This document shows positions 41,210 to 50,741 of a stretch of 64,000 nucleotides of DNA, in pieces. The notes under the pieces were generated by a model that made no database searches, had not been told where the DNA came from, and saw nothing but the letters and a program-made list of their open reading frames with translations. How positions within the stretch are numbered: position 1 is the stretch's first letter; each line of letters starts with the position of its first letter. Source of the stretch: Anaerolineales bacterium (GTDB taxonomy: Bacteria; Chloroflexota; Anaerolineae; Anaerolineales; Villigracilaceae); the NCBI GenBank assembly GCA_014379595.1, contig JACMLM010000071.1, positions 62,001 through 126,000 of the forward strand, written 5' to 3'. Position numbers and translations under genes: made by a program.

Positions 41210-42499
41210 TTATGGTCGTCGGACTCTATTTACTATAATCGAAGCTCCTGTTGAAGGAGTAATAACAACTTCTGGATCAATCGGTTCATCCCCATTAAAT
41301 TTCAATAATTCAGGCCATTTCCAAATGATTAGCAGTGTACCGATGATAGAGCCAATTCCACCAGTGACGACAGCCAAGGCCGCACCAAAGAATTGCGCCA
41401 CTGCGCCTGCCTCCACTTCACCGAGTTGCGGGCCGCCCATGAAGAAGATTTGATTCACGCTGGTCATTCTTCCGCGGATGTGATCGGGGGTTTGTAACTG
41501 CCTGATCGTGTTTCGTATGATGGTGCTGACTCCATCCGCTGCGCCTGTAGTAGCAATCGCGATCCATGCAATGATAAAAGATGAGGTGATGCCGAAGACA
41601 ATAGTTGCCAATCCAAAAACGATTACCGAACCTAAAAATATAAGTCCCTGTTTTGGTATATGTTTAATTTGAGAAAGAACCAGTGCAACAGCCACTGCAC
41701 CTACTGCCGGTGCGGCAGAAAGATAACCATATTCCACCACGCCAACTCGCAATACATCCTTGGCGATGAGCGGCATCAGTGTACTGGCAGAAGCAAAAAA
41801 TGTAGCCACAAAATCTAACATCATGGAGGAAAGGATAATGGGCTTGCTCAAAATAAATTGAATCCCCTCGCGGATCGCTTTCAAGCTGACGCCTGCTGTC
41901 TTTTCGGCAAAGCTTTGTGGCACATCGCCGATCATGAACAAAGCGAATAAGACAGCTGCAAATGAAATTGCATTGAAATAATACACGGCCTCCTGCCCAG
42001 CAAATGCGATCACAAATCCGCTTAAGGCTGGGCCTAGCACCGAACCAATTTGAAATGAGGTAAAAGTCATGCTAAAAGCATTGGGCAGATCTTCTTTGGG
42101 TACGATGTTAGGAACCAATGCCTGACGTGAGGGTCCATCAAATGCGACAGCAATCGCCTGCAATGCGGTGATCACGTAAATGTACCAGATGGTGACCTGC
42201 CCGAATTGTGTGAGCAAGCCCAAAGTTAAAGCAAGAACCGCGGCGACACTTTGAGTGATGAACATCACCTTTCGCCTATCCACTGAATCAGCAAGCGCAC
42301 CGCCGATCAAAGAGAAAATAATAATGGGGATAATGCGTGCAAGGCCTATACCGCCGAGGGCAATGGGGTTTTTATCCAATTGACTGACATGCCAAAATAA
42401 AGCCCAGAGCTGCATCTGGGTTCCTGTGATCGAGATCAATTGTCCGAGCCAAAGGTAGAAAAATTTTTTATGTTTTAAAGATGGCGGGATGTGCAGCAT
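41210..42499 (-). CDS. MFS transporter (MFS_3/EntS-like)
   Basis: 429 residues with twelve predicted membrane helices. LWLGQLISITGTQMQLWAL, LADSVDRRKVMFITQSVAAVLALTLG and PNIVPKEDLPNAFSMTFTSFQIGSVLGPALSGF are typical of the MFS_3 group that exports siderophores and drugs. Ribosome binding site aaggat precedes ATG 42499. It converges with the acyltransferase gene, 2 bases apart, with no visible terminator between. Substrate unknown. Confidence 0.92.
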   Translation of the reverse strand: MLHIPPSLKHKKFFYLWLGQLISITGTQMQLWALFWHVSQLDKNPIALGGIGLARIIPIIIFSLIGGALADSVDRRKVMFITQSVAAVLALTLGLLTQFGQVTIWYIYVITALQAIAVAFDGPSRQALVPNIVPKEDLPNAFSMTFTSFQIGSVLGPALSGFVIAFAGQEAVYYFNAISFAAVLFALFMIGDVPQSFAEKTAGVSLKAIREGIQFILSKPIILSSMMLDFVATFFASASTLMPLIAKDVLRVGVVEYGYLSAAPAVGAVAVALVLSQIKHIPKQGLIFLGSVIVFGLATIVFGITSSFIIAWIAIATTGAADGVSTIIRNTIRQLQTPDHIRGRMTSVNQIFFMGGPQLGEVEAGAVAQFFGAALAVVTGGIGSIIGTLLIIWKWPELLKFNGDEPIDPEVVITPSTGASIIVNRVRRP

Positions 42500-42566
42500 T
42501 TAATATCCTTATTTGGAATCAGGGAGCTTGCTCCCGTAATACGCCAGCGAGCTGGCTGACTCCATG

Positions 42567-43388
42567 TTAAGTACCCCAATCACGGAGATATAAAAAGTCG
42601 TAGCCAATGGTACGGTTGCTAATCTTTGCAATGGGCGGCTGCATTCGTTTGAATTGATTGCGTCGAATGCGTGTTGTTACAGCATTGACAAATTTTTCAT
42701 CGAAGCCCGCTTCTATTGCCTCTGGCGATGAATAGCGTTGGTCAACTAATAAATAAAGCAGCCTATCTACATCGCCATAAGTGAAGCCTAATTCATTTTC
42801 ATCTGTTTGACCTTCCCATAAATCGGCTGAAGGCGGTTTATCAATGATCGGCGCAGGAATATTTAATGCACGCGAAAGCTGACGCACTTGCGTTTTATAT
42901 AGATCGCCAATTGGATTCATCGCACTGGCAGAGTCACCATAATGCGTACTGTACCCTAACAGTATTTCAGTTTTATTACTTGTACCGATCACAAGTCCTT
43001 TGAAGGCTTCGCTTTGATCATAAATCACGATCATGCGTTCACGCGCCATGATGTTGCCCATACGCATCTTTGATATTTCAGGATTAAGTTTAAAGAGCGG
43101 CTCAACCATATCCGTGATTTCAAATGTCTTATTTTGTATACCAAGCTGGTCAATTAATAGTTGAGCATGGTCAAGCGAGTCTGTGCTGGATGCCTTATAT
43201 GGCATTCGTATTGCAAGAACATTTTCTTTTCCAAGTGCTTCTACTGCGAGAACACATGAAAGCGCAGAATCAAGTCCGCCGGAGAGAGCCACTACCGCAC
43301 GAGTCATACCAATACGAGTGACTTCAGATTTGATAAAGCCTGTTAGGATTGTTTGAGCAAGGTCAGTATTGATGGTGAGGTCTATCAT
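42567..43388 (-). CDS. nadE: NAD+ synthetase (synthetase domain as separate protein)
   Basis: 273 residues. PP-loop VVALSGGLDSALSCVLAVEALG (SGGLDS at 36-41), MGNIMARERMIVIYDQSE and GTSNKTEILLGYSTHYGD are NadE motifs. Amidates deamido-NAD+ to NAD+. It starts 1 base after the nitrilase-family amidase gene, so the two together correspond to the fused glutamine-dependent NadE. The partner can supply ammonia from glutamine. Confidence 0.94.
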   Translation of the reverse strand: MIDLTINTDLAQTILTGFIKSEVTRIGMTRAVVALSGGLDSALSCVLAVEALGKENVLAIRMPYKASSTDSLDHAQLLIDQLGIQNKTFEITDMVEPLFKLNPEISKMRMGNIMARERMIVIYDQSEAFKGLVIGTSNKTEILLGYSTHYGDSASAMNPIGDLYKTQVRQLSRALNIPAPIIDKPPSADLWEGQTDENELGFTYGDVDRLLYLLVDQRYSSPEAIEAGFDEKFVNAVTTRIRRNQFKRMQPPIAKISNRTIGYDFLYLRDWGT

Positions 43389-43389
43389 T

Positions 43390-44238
43390 TTATTTTTGCA
43401 ATATTCTTTGTAGTTCAGACATGGTTAAGTTGGTGCGTTCGTCACGTAAAAGCGGAAGACGTGCGCGCGTGCGGCGTAATTGATTTAGATCCATTTGGGC
43501 GAAAGTGATAGCTTCTTCATTATATGGGCCGCGAGCAATCTCTTCCCCATTCGGATCAAAGATCGTAGCTCCACCCCAGAAGTGCAAACCATCTTCATAG
43601 CCCACACGGTTTGCGTGTGCAACAAAGGATGTAAACATGCTGGCATAGGCTTTGGTGACACGTTCCACCCAACGCGCAGATTCGAGTTTTTCTTTATCGT
43701 TCAACCCTCGACCTGGAGATGCGGAGGAAAAAATCATAATATCTGCGCCATCGAGCCACAGCAAATAAGGCGGTGAAGCATGCCAGAAATCTTCACAAAT
43801 CAGCAAACCCATACGCCCAAAACGTGTGTCAAATGCGCGGACCGAATCTCCCCAGGCAAAGAAACGACCTTCATCAAAAAGGCCGTAGGTTGGTAAATAA
43901 ACTTTATGATGAACATGAACGACTTTCCCACCAGACAGATAAGCAGACGCAATGAAAAAGCGGTGACGTGAATCCTCGTCTACGAATCCAACTACCAAGT
44001 CCAGATCGCGAGATTCCTTAAGCAAATGTTTAAAGACAGGGTCATCATCTGTCGGTCTATGTGCGACCGAAGCGACTAAATCCTGCAATACATATCCAGT
44101 TAAAGAAAGTTCAGGAAAGACGAGCAAATCTGTTTTTTCGGATTTAGCCCGTTTGATATACTCCAGATGCTTTTCAAGGTTTGCTTCTACATCCCCAAGT
44201 TTGGTATTGATCTGGGCAAGCGCGAGATTGAGTTTCAT
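43390..44238 (-). CDS. Nitrilase-family amidase, likely glutaminase partner of NadE
   Basis: 282 residues with the Glu-Lys-Cys triad: E43 in LLVFPELSLTGY, K112 in VHHKVYLPTYGLFDE and C148 in MGLLICEDFWHASPP. YLPTYGLFDEGRFF is specific to the glutaminase domain of glutamine-dependent NAD synthetases. Encoded immediately before nadE on the same strand. A TAAGAT box about 8 bases before ATG 44238 and no ribosome binding site hint at a leaderless start. Confidence 0.9.
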   Translation of the reverse strand: MKLNLALAQINTKLGDVEANLEKHLEYIKRAKSEKTDLLVFPELSLTGYVLQDLVASVAHRPTDDDPVFKHLLKESRDLDLVVGFVDEDSRHRFFIASAYLSGGKVVHVHHKVYLPTYGLFDEGRFFAWGDSVRAFDTRFGRMGLLICEDFWHASPPYLLWLDGADIMIFSSASPGRGLNDKEKLESARWVERVTKAYASMFTSFVAHANRVGYEDGLHFWGGATIFDPNGEEIARGPYNEEAITFAQMDLNQLRRTRARLPLLRDERTNLTMSELQRILQK

Positions 44239-44260
44239 TTATATGAATCTTACCATTAAA

Positions 44261-45175
44261 CTATGGGGATAAATAAGGGGTATCAGCCAGATCAAGGCAA
44301 GGCTTGTCTATCAAATAATAATCATCATGATTGGGATCTAATACGGGATTTTCGCTATATACCCCACCCCGCAAAATGTCATCTGGAGTCTCTGGATCAA
44401 AAACATGAGCACCGTCGTCATCCGGATGGCTAAAACATGAATAGGAACTGGGGAATCCTAGTAAATGAATGATCTCGTGAGCGATAACATTTTCCCATAA
44501 ATAATCAATACAATCAATCTTATCCCGCACACTGTAAGCACTAGGAAATACTTTTGCAATAAGGTAGCCCTTCCCAGACTGTGACCATCCGCATGTATAT
44601 GCTTGGGAAATTTCAAAATAAGCAACATATAATTTACGAGGTTTAAGTGGGAATTCTTTCATTTGATAAATATAATCTTCCATTGCTTCAGATAAAAATC
44701 GTGTACCATCAACTTCCAGATCATATTTTCCGTACTCATTTTTTGCGTACTCTAAAATTTCATCTTCCGTAACTGGAAGCGGAATATAGGTAATATCCAG
44801 ATTACCTTGATAAGTATCCAAAATGAATGATCTTCCACTTGTCTGCTCAGCAAACCATTCATTCATTAGCTCCATACTTTCGTCAATAGAACCATCAAAA
44901 TAACGCTCGGTATCATTGAAACCATTTGGCACTACATAAAGCACATGAATCTGATATTTATCTGGATGATTATCAGGGCGGTCTGAATAAGATAATTCGC
45001 CAATAGGAGCAGGAATTTCTGTTGGAGTTAGTATCGGTGTCGGAGTTGTTATAGGAGTATTCGTCTGTGTTGGTTCTACTAAAGGCGTAGCTGTTGGAAC
45101 AGGCATAATGGTCTGGCAGGCTAAGGCCATAAGTATTAACAGTAGGAAGGGAAATTTATTAATAGTAAGATTCAC
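44261..45175 (-). CDS. Lipoprotein with HExxHxxG metalloprotease motif (first of three)
   Basis: 304 residues. Lipobox LMALACQ, Thr/Pro linker, then a domain that is paralogous to the protein at 46520: ELSYSDRPDNHPDKYQIHVLY and LDTYQGNLDITYIPLPV match its DRTDDYAGKYQVHVVY and FDTYQGELDITFVQFDL. ENVIAHEIIHLLGFPSSY gives a HEIIHLLG zinc-binding motif of metzincin type. Probably a surface-anchored peptidase; the third ligand is not certain. Confidence 0.8.
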   Translation of the reverse strand: MNLTINKFPFLLLILMALACQTIMPVPTATPLVEPTQTNTPITTPTPILTPTEIPAPIGELSYSDRPDNHPDKYQIHVLYVVPNGFNDTERYFDGSIDESMELMNEWFAEQTSGRSFILDTYQGNLDITYIPLPVTEDEILEYAKNEYGKYDLEVDGTRFLSEAMEDYIYQMKEFPLKPRKLYVAYFEISQAYTCGWSQSGKGYLIAKVFPSAYSVRDKIDCIDYLWENVIAHEIIHLLGFPSSYSCFSHPDDDGAHVFDPETPDDILRGGVYSENPVLDPNHDDYYLIDKPCLDLADTPYLSP

Positions 45176-45229
45176 CTTTAATTCATCTCCTCTTATAACA
45201 GCAGATCTCCGCTGCCATAGTTAACAATA

Positions 45230-46489
45230 TCATTTAGTAATTGCCACCTGCACGGTATCACCTTCATCGGTTGATTCGATAACTGTAACTGTTACACCTT
45301 CTACAGTAAATGATTCACCTGCAGCCAACGGAGACTGATCACGATATGGATCATTTTCTAGAATGGGATATACAACAATAGGGCCTTCACCAGAATAGAT
45401 AGATGTATCTACTGTGTAGACCAGCGCTCCCTCTTTGACGAGTTTCTGGTCATATCCTATTCGTCTGCGCGACTCTACAACAAGAAGTTTTGTTCCATTT
45501 AGCGGAACTATAATCGCTTTTGTACCTCCATCTGTTTCAATTGCTGTTAGCGTTGTGGTCTGATCAGCAGCCTGTTGACAAATAATTTGGCTATCCTTCA
45601 GCCATCCAAGCTGCCAGCGTTCAAAAGCAAAGTATTCCGGAGCATTGCCAGAAATAAATCCCATTAAACCAAACCCACCTACAAAGCGATGCTGGTCTTC
45701 GTAATTTGATGGGTCATAATTATAGGCATATAGATCAGGCAGCGACATAATATGGCCTGTTTCGTGGTTTAGCCAAAGAAACCCCCAGCCCAATAAGTCT
45801 GCTCCGGAGGTTACACCATTTTCAAAAGTCCTGCCATCGGCTGTGTAACCTTCACCTTGGTTTGCTCCCAAAGCAGGTCCAAAGGGAACCTCGCTCGCCT
45901 GCGGCGGAACCACCACAATGACAGAGGCTGCTGTGGAAAAATCTACATCCGCGTCTGCTAAATTTACCGCATCTTGAATAAACTCAAGATGGCCTTCATA
46001 GCTTCTTAGCCCTTGCCCATAATGAGATGATGGCTGACCCAATCTCAACCAGACAAAATGTGGTTCCAGGATATATGCCATGTTGCCATAAGATATATCA
46101 CTATAGAAATTTTCTGCATCAGGCGAGATCAAAGCGAATACTTCTTCAGGGGTTTGTGAGGCAGGAGCGTCTTCAAAGTCTGCAAAAAGAACAATAGTTT
46201 TGACAGTACCTATAGAAGGCAATTTATATGTAGGCCTTGGAAGGCCCAGCCCAACATTTGTAAATGCAGCAGGTTCAGCTTTACATGCAGCGATAAAAGA
46301 ATCTGGTGTAGAAGTTGCAATGACAGTAGTTGTTGGAATAATTGTCGCTGTTGGCTGGATATCTTCAGCCAACTGTGTAAATGTTGGTTCTGTCACAGAT
46401 GTAGTAACAGGTATATTTCCTCCACATGCCACAAGTAAAAATATTAAAAGAACGCATAAAAGAATAAAGATACTGAACTTACTTTTCAT
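45230..46489 (-). CDS. M6-like metallopeptidase lipoprotein (second of three)
   Basis: 419 residues from ATG 46489 with gaggagaag upstream. Lipobox FLLVACG, Thr-rich linker, then TVKTIVLFADFEDAPASQTPEEVFALISP and WLNHETGHIMSLPDLYAYNYD. HETGH with PDLY and GFGLMGFISGNAPEYFAFERWQLGW resemble immune-inhibitor-A/M6 peptidases. Surface protease inferred. It sits between two paralogous metalloprotease lipoproteins and reads in the same direction. Confidence 0.82.
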   Translation of the reverse strand: MKSKFSIFILLCVLLIFLLVACGGNIPVTTSVTEPTFTQLAEDIQPTATIIPTTTVIATSTPDSFIAACKAEPAAFTNVGLGLPRPTYKLPSIGTVKTIVLFADFEDAPASQTPEEVFALISPDAENFYSDISYGNMAYILEPHFVWLRLGQPSSHYGQGLRSYEGHLEFIQDAVNLADADVDFSTAASVIVVVPPQASEVPFGPALGANQGEGYTADGRTFENGVTSGADLLGWGFLWLNHETGHIMSLPDLYAYNYDPSNYEDQHRFVGGFGLMGFISGNAPEYFAFERWQLGWLKDSQIICQQAADQTTTLTAIETDGGTKAIIVPLNGTKLLVVESRRRIGYDQKLVKEGALVYTVDTSIYSGEGPIVVYPILENDPYRDQSPLAAGESFTVEGVTVTVIESTDEGDTVQVAITK

Positions 46490-46519
46490 TTCTTCTCTTC
46501 TCCTCATAGATATGGAATA

Positions 46520-47932
46520 CTAATCATCCAATAAATAATCGCTCGGCCAGTCTTCAGGTACTTCTGGGTTATTAGGAAGAGGCTCCAAAAACACAGAGTT
46601 AGCAAGATCCGGGCATCCTTCAATGCCATGTTGATAATAATCATCATGTCCCACGTCAAGGAACTGTTGCTGGCCCGCATTTGCGTAGGCAAACATCAAA
46701 TCAATGGACGAGTCGTACACGTGACTGGTATTGTCTTCTCTATTATGCGGAGCACATTCTGCGGTAAACCCGATTCCATGCAAGGCCTCGTGCAACATGA
46801 CAAACTCTGTATTCCATGCATAAGCATCCACACCAAGACGTCCATAACCGCAATCTCTGGTGCCAAGGAAAAACACACCGGGAAAACTGGAGTGGAGTGA
46901 ATATCCACAGTAATTTGGGTGGCTTTCTTCAAGATAAAAAATATAGTATTTCCCCTTTTGATAAAACTCCTGTTCAACCAGTTCATCAATAATATAGTCC
47001 ATGTAATAATCTTCAATTATTGAATTATCTCTGACGTGATACTTATCATAATCTGCTCTATATCTTTCCAATGCTTCTCTCGCTGTTAGATCAAACTGAA
47101 CAAAAGTAATATCTAATTCACCTTGATACGTATCAAAACGCAAAGTGGAACCACCAGTCTGTTCCCGAAACCAGTCATTTGCCAGTTGTACAGATTTGGA
47201 AATTGAGCCATCAGTATCTCTACTCAAGTCTTTATTACCATCAAACAAGGCGTAAACAACATGTACCTGGTATTTACCCGCATAATCATCTGTACGATCA
47301 TAAATTGAACGTTGACCAATTGGAGCTGGGGTAGGAGTAGAGGTAGGAGCAGGCGTGGGAGTTTTTTTCAATATGTTGGATGAAAGGTCTACAGGTGAAC
47401 CCGCGGGAATGCCTATCAGCTCAACTGCATCAATTGCATCCCAATCTTCCAGTAATCCACTTGCGGCTGAAATACGAATACCAACGATTGGATCACTATA
47501 ATCTTTAATTGCAGTAGTGTAGACAAATGGACATTCTGTAACTGATTGCTCCAAAGAAAAATCGACATCCTGAGGTTTACGATCAGCATCAAGAAACTGT
47601 ATTACAAGGTCTGAGGGTATTTCCGATGTCACATGAATATTTATTGAAGATGGGATAACAGGTTGATCAAAATACACATCCAACAATTTTGCATCTCCCA
47701 ATGTGCTGATCGTTCCGCACCGCAGGGTATTTGGCCTTCCAACTGTCTGACCTACGAGCATCGAATCAGCGAGAGCACCGGAAGCCCATTGAGCAACCAG
47801 AGGTATCGGCGTTATAGTAGGAGTACCTGTTGACGCAGCAGGCGGTGTTGGCAATGCAGTACTGCTATTACATGCAACAAGTGCAAAAGTGATAGTACAT
47901 ATGATTTGAAAATAAAAATTTTGTTTTTTCAT
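46520..47932 (-). CDS. Lipoprotein with HExxHxxG metalloprotease motif (third of three)
   Basis: 470 residues from ATG 47932 (ttaaaaggttgg upstream); a longer frame upstream would be translated tRNA and is rejected. Lipobox FALVACN, a first beta domain (VGQTVGRPNTLRCGTISTLG, ISAASGLLEDWDAIDAVELIG), a Thr/Pro linker, then the metalloprotease domain with EFVMLHEALHGIGFTAECAPH (HEALHGIG). Clearly paralogous to 44261-45175. First gene of the three-lipoprotein run. Confidence 0.82.
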   Translation of the reverse strand: MKKQNFYFQIICTITFALVACNSSTALPTPPAASTGTPTITPIPLVAQWASGALADSMLVGQTVGRPNTLRCGTISTLGDAKLLDVYFDQPVIPSSINIHVTSEIPSDLVIQFLDADRKPQDVDFSLEQSVTECPFVYTTAIKDYSDPIVGIRISAASGLLEDWDAIDAVELIGIPAGSPVDLSSNILKKTPTPAPTSTPTPAPIGQRSIYDRTDDYAGKYQVHVVYALFDGNKDLSRDTDGSISKSVQLANDWFREQTGGSTLRFDTYQGELDITFVQFDLTAREALERYRADYDKYHVRDNSIIEDYYMDYIIDELVEQEFYQKGKYYIFYLEESHPNYCGYSLHSSFPGVFFLGTRDCGYGRLGVDAYAWNTEFVMLHEALHGIGFTAECAPHNREDNTSHVYDSSIDLMFAYANAGQQQFLDVGHDDYYQHGIEGCPDLANSVFLEPLPNNPEVPEDWPSDYLLDD

Positions 47933-48011
47933 ACCCAACCTTTTAATTATAGATATAGTTTTTCTTAAAAAATAAGGCCAAGAAGCCATAAGCTTTTTGG
48001 CCTTATCTGAG

Positions 48012-48098
48012 CGGGGAGGGAGGGATTCGAACCCTCGGTGGACCGGAGCCCACAATAGTTTTCGAGACTATCCCATTCAACCACTCTGGCACCTCCCC
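48012..48098 (-). tRNA. tRNA-Ser (anticodon CGA)
   Basis: On the minus strand GGGGAGGTGCCAGAGTGG starts the molecule; the acceptor stem GGGGAGG pairs with CCTCCCC, the anticodon arm is atagt-ctCGAaa-actat, there is a long variable arm (gggctccggtcc) as expected for serine, and the T arm contains GGTTCGAATCC. Length 87; the CCA end is not encoded. It separates the lipoprotein cluster from the beta-CASP gene. Confidence 0.96.
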
Positions 48099-48133
48099 AT
48101 TTGTTATGAGGGCGAAATTATAATCGAAAAAAT

Positions 48134-49534
48134 TTATAGCTCAACGCTTTCGTGCATGTCAGGATAATGCACTTGATCCATCCCCTGTTCCTTTAAAAGA
48201 CTTTTCAAAGTCATTGCCTGTTTTTCCTCCCCATGGACCAAAAAGATCTGCTTCACCGAATCTTTCACGCCCGTTGCATACTTCATGAGCAAATCCTGTC
48301 CTGCATGGCCGGAAAGCCCGCCAATAGTGACCACATCACATTTGCGTTGGTATGTTTTGCCAAAAATTTTAACTTCTGGTTCAAGGTCTGCAAGCCTGCG
48401 CCCCATGGTATTGGGCGCCTGCCAGGAGACAATACAAATGGTATTTTTTGGATCCTCAATATTATTCTTTATGTGATGAACAATTCGTCCCATTTCCGCC
48501 ATGCCCGAAGCGGAAATAATGATCATTGGCTCTTTACGTTCATTTAACGCTTTAGATTCTTCCACCGATTTCACATATGTCAACATTTTGAAATCCAAAG
48601 CCGGATGACGCGATTCCATGACAAACTTACGGGTCTGCTCGTCAAAACATTCGGGATGATTCTTGAATATCTGAGTCGCATTCACTGCCAGAGGACTATC
48701 CACAAATACTGGCGCGCTTGGCACATCGCCAGCCTGCATCATTTGATTCAGGTTATATACCAGTTCCTGCGTACGTCCTACAGCAAAAGCTGGCACAATT
48801 ACCTTTCCACCGCGCTCAAGTGTTCGCTTCACAACAGCGCGGAATTCAACAAAGGCAATCTCAGGATCGTTATGCAGCTTATCGCCATATGTCGATTCCA
48901 TGATCATATAATCAGCCGCGTCAGGAAAAACAGGGTCATACAAGAGAGGTATATTATTTCTACCAATATCGCCGGAAAATATCAGGCGAATCTTTTTGCC
49001 TTTCTCTTCAATCTCAAGTGAGATGCCTGCTGCGCCAAGGATATGCCCTGCTTCAAAAAATCGCGCAATCACGCCTGGAATTGGTTCGAACGTCATGCCG
49101 CGCGTCGCGTCCACAGCATTGAACATACCTGTAACTTCTTCTGCATCATGTTCGGTATACAACGGCTCAATCGGCGTCTCTCCGCGTTCGGCACGCTTCT
49201 TGTTCACATACTTTGCATCAGCTTCCTGAATGCGCCCCGAGTCTCGTATCATCAAACTTGCAAGTTCTGCTGTTGCGCGCGTGGTATAGATCGACCCCTC
49301 AAATCCTCGTTTGACAAAATTTGGTAAATTTCCCGCATGATCAATATGTGCATGAGAAAGAATCACAGCATCCACTTTGCGCGGATCGTGATGGAAATTT
49401 AAATTGCGTTCATAAGTATCTGCACGCCTACCCTGAAACAAACCACAATCTAAAAGTAATCGCGAACCGTTCACTTCGATCAAATGCTGGCTCCCCGTCA
49501 CCGTATGAGCCGCACCATGAAAACTAATTCGCAT
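48134..49534 (-). CDS. Metallo-beta-lactamase/beta-CASP ribonuclease-like protein
   Basis: 466 residues from ATG 49534 (ggaggtag upstream). Motif HAHIDHAGNLP at residues 61-71 and SGDIGRNNIPLLYDP, YMIMESTYGDKLH form the metal site; FAVGRTQELVYNLNQMM and SASGMAEMGRIVHHIKNN plus TIGGLSGHAGQ form the beta-CASP part. Family members process RNA (CPSF73/RNase J relatives, YsgA-type). It overlaps the RNase D gene by 11 bases, so two RNA-processing enzymes are coupled. Confidence 0.92.
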   Translation of the reverse strand: MRISFHGAAHTVTGSQHLIEVNGSRLLLDCGLFQGRRADTYERNLNFHHDPRKVDAVILSHAHIDHAGNLPNFVKRGFEGSIYTTRATAELASLMIRDSGRIQEADAKYVNKKRAERGETPIEPLYTEHDAEEVTGMFNAVDATRGMTFEPIPGVIARFFEAGHILGAAGISLEIEEKGKKIRLIFSGDIGRNNIPLLYDPVFPDAADYMIMESTYGDKLHNDPEIAFVEFRAVVKRTLERGGKVIVPAFAVGRTQELVYNLNQMMQAGDVPSAPVFVDSPLAVNATQIFKNHPECFDEQTRKFVMESRHPALDFKMLTYVKSVEESKALNERKEPMIIISASGMAEMGRIVHHIKNNIEDPKNTICIVSWQAPNTMGRRLADLEPEVKIFGKTYQRKCDVVTIGGLSGHAGQDLLMKYATGVKDSVKQIFLVHGEEKQAMTLKSLLKEQGMDQVHYPDMHESVEL

Positions 49535-50663
49535 TATTACTACCTCCAAGAACATTTAAGATTTGATCTCCAAATCTCTGCACGCGCGTAGGCGTCTCCT
49601 TCATTACAAACGCCAACTCCATCACATCTTTCGGGGGGTTCTCTGCAAGCACCCACAAATATGGTTTTGGCAGCACGATATCTGACTCAACACCCATCTC
49701 CAGCCCGACCTTTTTTCTCCACAATTTTAATTTCTCCATCCGACGAAGGAACGCATCATTCTTCGTTTGAGCCTGCTTCCGTTCAACCAGCGGAGCTTCC
49801 ATCCCATGGTGGATCGCACCTAAAACCGCCCCTCCCCATAACGCGATCTGTTTTTCACTTAGTCCAACGGCAGAAAGATCCACTTTTTTCTCCGGTGGAT
49901 TCTTTGCAAGCAAAACAAAAATATCATCCATAATAACTTTATATGGCGGACGATTTAATTTCTCCGCTTCCTTATCTCGCCATTTGCATAAATACGACAA
50001 AATAGTCAGCTCACGCAATGAAATATCCTTACGCCCTGAAAATCGCTCCCAAGATTCGCCCTGCACCTTTTGTTTGGATTCCTCCAAAATACAGGCACGC
50101 GTAAAGTCCTCGATGGCAAACTCCAGACGTTCCTTTTCGCGCAGTTCCTTTTCCAAAACATCGCGCAAGTCAAAGAGGTAATGTGTATCGAGTCGTGCAT
50201 AATGAATCTGTTCTTTTGTTAGAGGCCGCGCCGCCCAGTTTGCTTTCTGATGGCGTTTATCCATTTGAATTTTAAACTTATCGCCAAGTAATCTATCCAA
50301 CCCCACAGCAGGGTATCCTAATACACGCGCCGCCTGCATTGTATCAAACAGATTCGCAAAAGAGAATCCAAAATCACGCCGCAGGCAGATCAGATCATAT
50401 TCTGCGGCATGGAATATTTTCTCGATATTTGGAGTTGAAAAAATGGGGGAAAGCACGCTCAGATCCTTCAAGATAAGGGGATCAAGCAGATAATCTGCAT
50501 TGACTGAAGAGAACTGCATTAAGCAAACCTGCTCGCGAAAAGCGTGCAAACTATTAGATTCAGTATCCACTGCTACACGTCTTTGTGCAGTGAGGTCGTC
50601 AACCATCTCTTGCAATAATTGCTTGGTATTTACCCAAATGGGTGGGGGCAGAATTTCAGACAT
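49524..50663 (-). CDS. rnd: Ribonuclease D
   Basis: 379 residues. DEDD exonuclease motifs: VAVDTESNSLHAFR (D33, E35), FHAAEYDLICLRRDFG, and IHYARLDTHYLFDLRD with the DEDDy tyrosine. Two HRDC-like helical regions follow (RELTILSYLCKWRDKEAEKLNRPPYKV). It trims the 3' ends of tRNA precursors; tRNA-Ser lies about 1.4 kb downstream. TATAAT (minus strand, 50677-50672) ends 8 bases before the ATG, no ribosome binding site, suggesting leaderless translation. Confidence 0.93.
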   Translation of the reverse strand: MSEILPPPIWVNTKQLLQEMVDDLTAQRRVAVDTESNSLHAFREQVCLMQFSSVNADYLLDPLILKDLSVLSPIFSTPNIEKIFHAAEYDLICLRRDFGFSFANLFDTMQAARVLGYPAVGLDRLLGDKFKIQMDKRHQKANWAARPLTKEQIHYARLDTHYLFDLRDVLEKELREKERLEFAIEDFTRACILEESKQKVQGESWERFSGRKDISLRELTILSYLCKWRDKEAEKLNRPPYKVIMDDIFVLLAKNPPEKKVDLSAVGLSEKQIALWGGAVLGAIHHGMEAPLVERKQAQTKNDAFLRRMEKLKLWRKKVGLEMGVESDIVLPKPYLWVLAENPPKDVMELAFVMKETPTRVQRFGDQILNVLGGSNNAN

Positions 50664-50741
50664 ATCGGCTGATTATAAACCTTATATAAGCAGAGTAAGA
50701 AATTACATCTTTAAATACAATTTTTCGTTTCGGCGAAACAC

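Noticed and set aside
47933-48055. N-terminal extension of the third metalloprotease lipoprotein
   Set aside because: The extra residues (VHRGFESLPPRSDK) are the translated 3' half of tRNA-Ser. The start at 47932 gives a proper signal peptide and lipobox.
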